Source of the DNA: Thalassomonas sp. RHCl1
GTDB lineage: Bacteria > Pseudomonadota > Gammaproteobacteria > Enterobacterales > Alteromonadaceae
Reading direction: 5' to 3'
DNA: 64,000 nt
Assembly: GCF_947387555.1 (NCBI RefSeq)
Contig: NZ_CANDNZ010000001.1
Location: forward strand, 868,001 to 932,000
In this document: one piece after another, positions 63,790 through 64,000 of the stretch
Layout: every line of letters starts with the position of its first letter
How positions within the stretch are numbered: position 1 is the first letter of the stretch
Position numbers and translations under genes: made by a program
Notes under the pieces: model-generated
What the model was told of the DNA's origin: nothing
The model's database searches: none
The model's input: only the letters and a program-made list of their open reading frames with translations

Positions 63790-64000
63790 ATGAGTAAACC
63801 TTTAGCGGCCAGTAAAAAAGTGATGCAAAACTATCTGTCGGAATTATTGACGGATGAAAGCGCTGAGCCGGCACAAACAAGTGAAAAAGAACAAAAACTG
63901 GAAAAGCTGCTGCAAAATGTTGCTGCGCCCCAGGCTGAACTGCCGCCCAGGGCTTTGTCACGTAAACGAAAAACTACGGTTAAGGCAAAAGTCAAAACGG
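63790..64000 (+). CDS. parP: Chemotaxis array partner ParP, N-terminal part (cut by window end)
   Basis: ParP links ParC to CheA and receptors and ends in a CheW-like domain. Only the first 70 codons are inside the window: ATG at 63790, then SKPLAASKKVMQNYLSELLT, and a Lys/Glu-rich linker. The ATG starts directly after the parC stop. The assignment rests on gene order and on the N-terminal helix. Confidence 0.7.
   Translation, partial: MSKPLAASKKVMQNYLSELLTDESAEPAQTSEKEQKLEKLLQNVAAPQAELPPRALSRKRKTTVKAKVKT

Noticed and set aside
1-64000. CRISPR arrays, insertion sequences, integrases, rRNA genes
   Set aside because: No regularly spaced repeats with unique spacers, transposase or integrase motifs, or rRNA-like sequence were seen on either strand.

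Overview
The window is dominated by one long, nearly complete polar flagellar and chemotaxis gene cluster (about 4.4 to 64 kb). Its gene order (flgT/flgP, flgMNA, cheVR, flgB-L, flagellins, flaG, fliD, flrABC, fliE-R, flhBAFG, fliA, cheYZAB, then ParC/ParP) and its regulators are those of polarly flagellated marine Gammaproteobacteria such as Vibrio, Shewanella, Colwellia and Pseudoalteromonas. The moderate GC content, the codon use, and motCD-like stator genes and PEP-CTERM proteins inside the cluster suggest an alteromonad, perhaps Colwelliaceae (Thalassomonas/Colwellia-like). That taxonomic reading is inference from gene order and composition only.

Left edge, 1-4.3 kb: an AT-rich accessory block. 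It holds a small membrane protein gene open at the window edge, two tiny overlapping unknown genes (one Cys-rich), a non-coding element of about 310 bp packed with nested hairpins, a 563-bp unit present twice in direct orientation that carries two small convergent overlapping ORFs, a secreted endonuclease I gene, an unknown 137-aa gene with a tandem 11-bp repeat in its upstream region, and a tRNA-Arg(CCT) whose 3' end faces the block. This looks like a tRNA-associated variable region, but no integrase is visible.

4.4-10.1 kb: flgT and flgP diverge from a region with candidate sigma-54 sites on both strands. flgN, flgM and flgA lie on the minus strand, with a perfect sigma-28 promoter in front of flgM. 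cheV and cheR follow. 10.1-21.2 kb: flgB to flgL (rod, hook, L and P rings, hook-filament junction), with an internal sigma-54 promoter before flgF. 21.2-29 kb: three tandem flagellin paralogues, each with its own promoter (two sigma-54, one near-perfect sigma-28) and terminator, then flaG and fliD. 29-31.1 kb: two paralogous PEP-CTERM proteins behind a sigma-54-like site, an unexpected insertion between fliD and the inverted fliS-fliT pair. 32.4-36.9 kb: the regulators FlrA, FlrB and FlrC. 37-51.2 kb: fliEFGHIJKLMNOPQR and flhB (basal body, C-ring, export apparatus). 51.4-56.8 kb: flhA, flhF, flhG and fliA. 56.8-64 kb: cheY, cheZ, cheA, cheB, a MotA/MotB-family stator pair, ParC and the start of ParP (cut by the window end).

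The genes outline a transcriptional cascade. FlrA with sigma-54 would switch on flrBC, fliE and flhA. FlrC with sigma-54 would then activate the hook and flagellin 1 and 2 promoters. FliA (sigma-28), held by FlgM until hook completion, would fire flgMN and flagellin 3. The promoter assignments come from sequence matches (GG-N10-GC for sigma-54, TAAA-N15-GCCGATAA for sigma-28), not from experiment.
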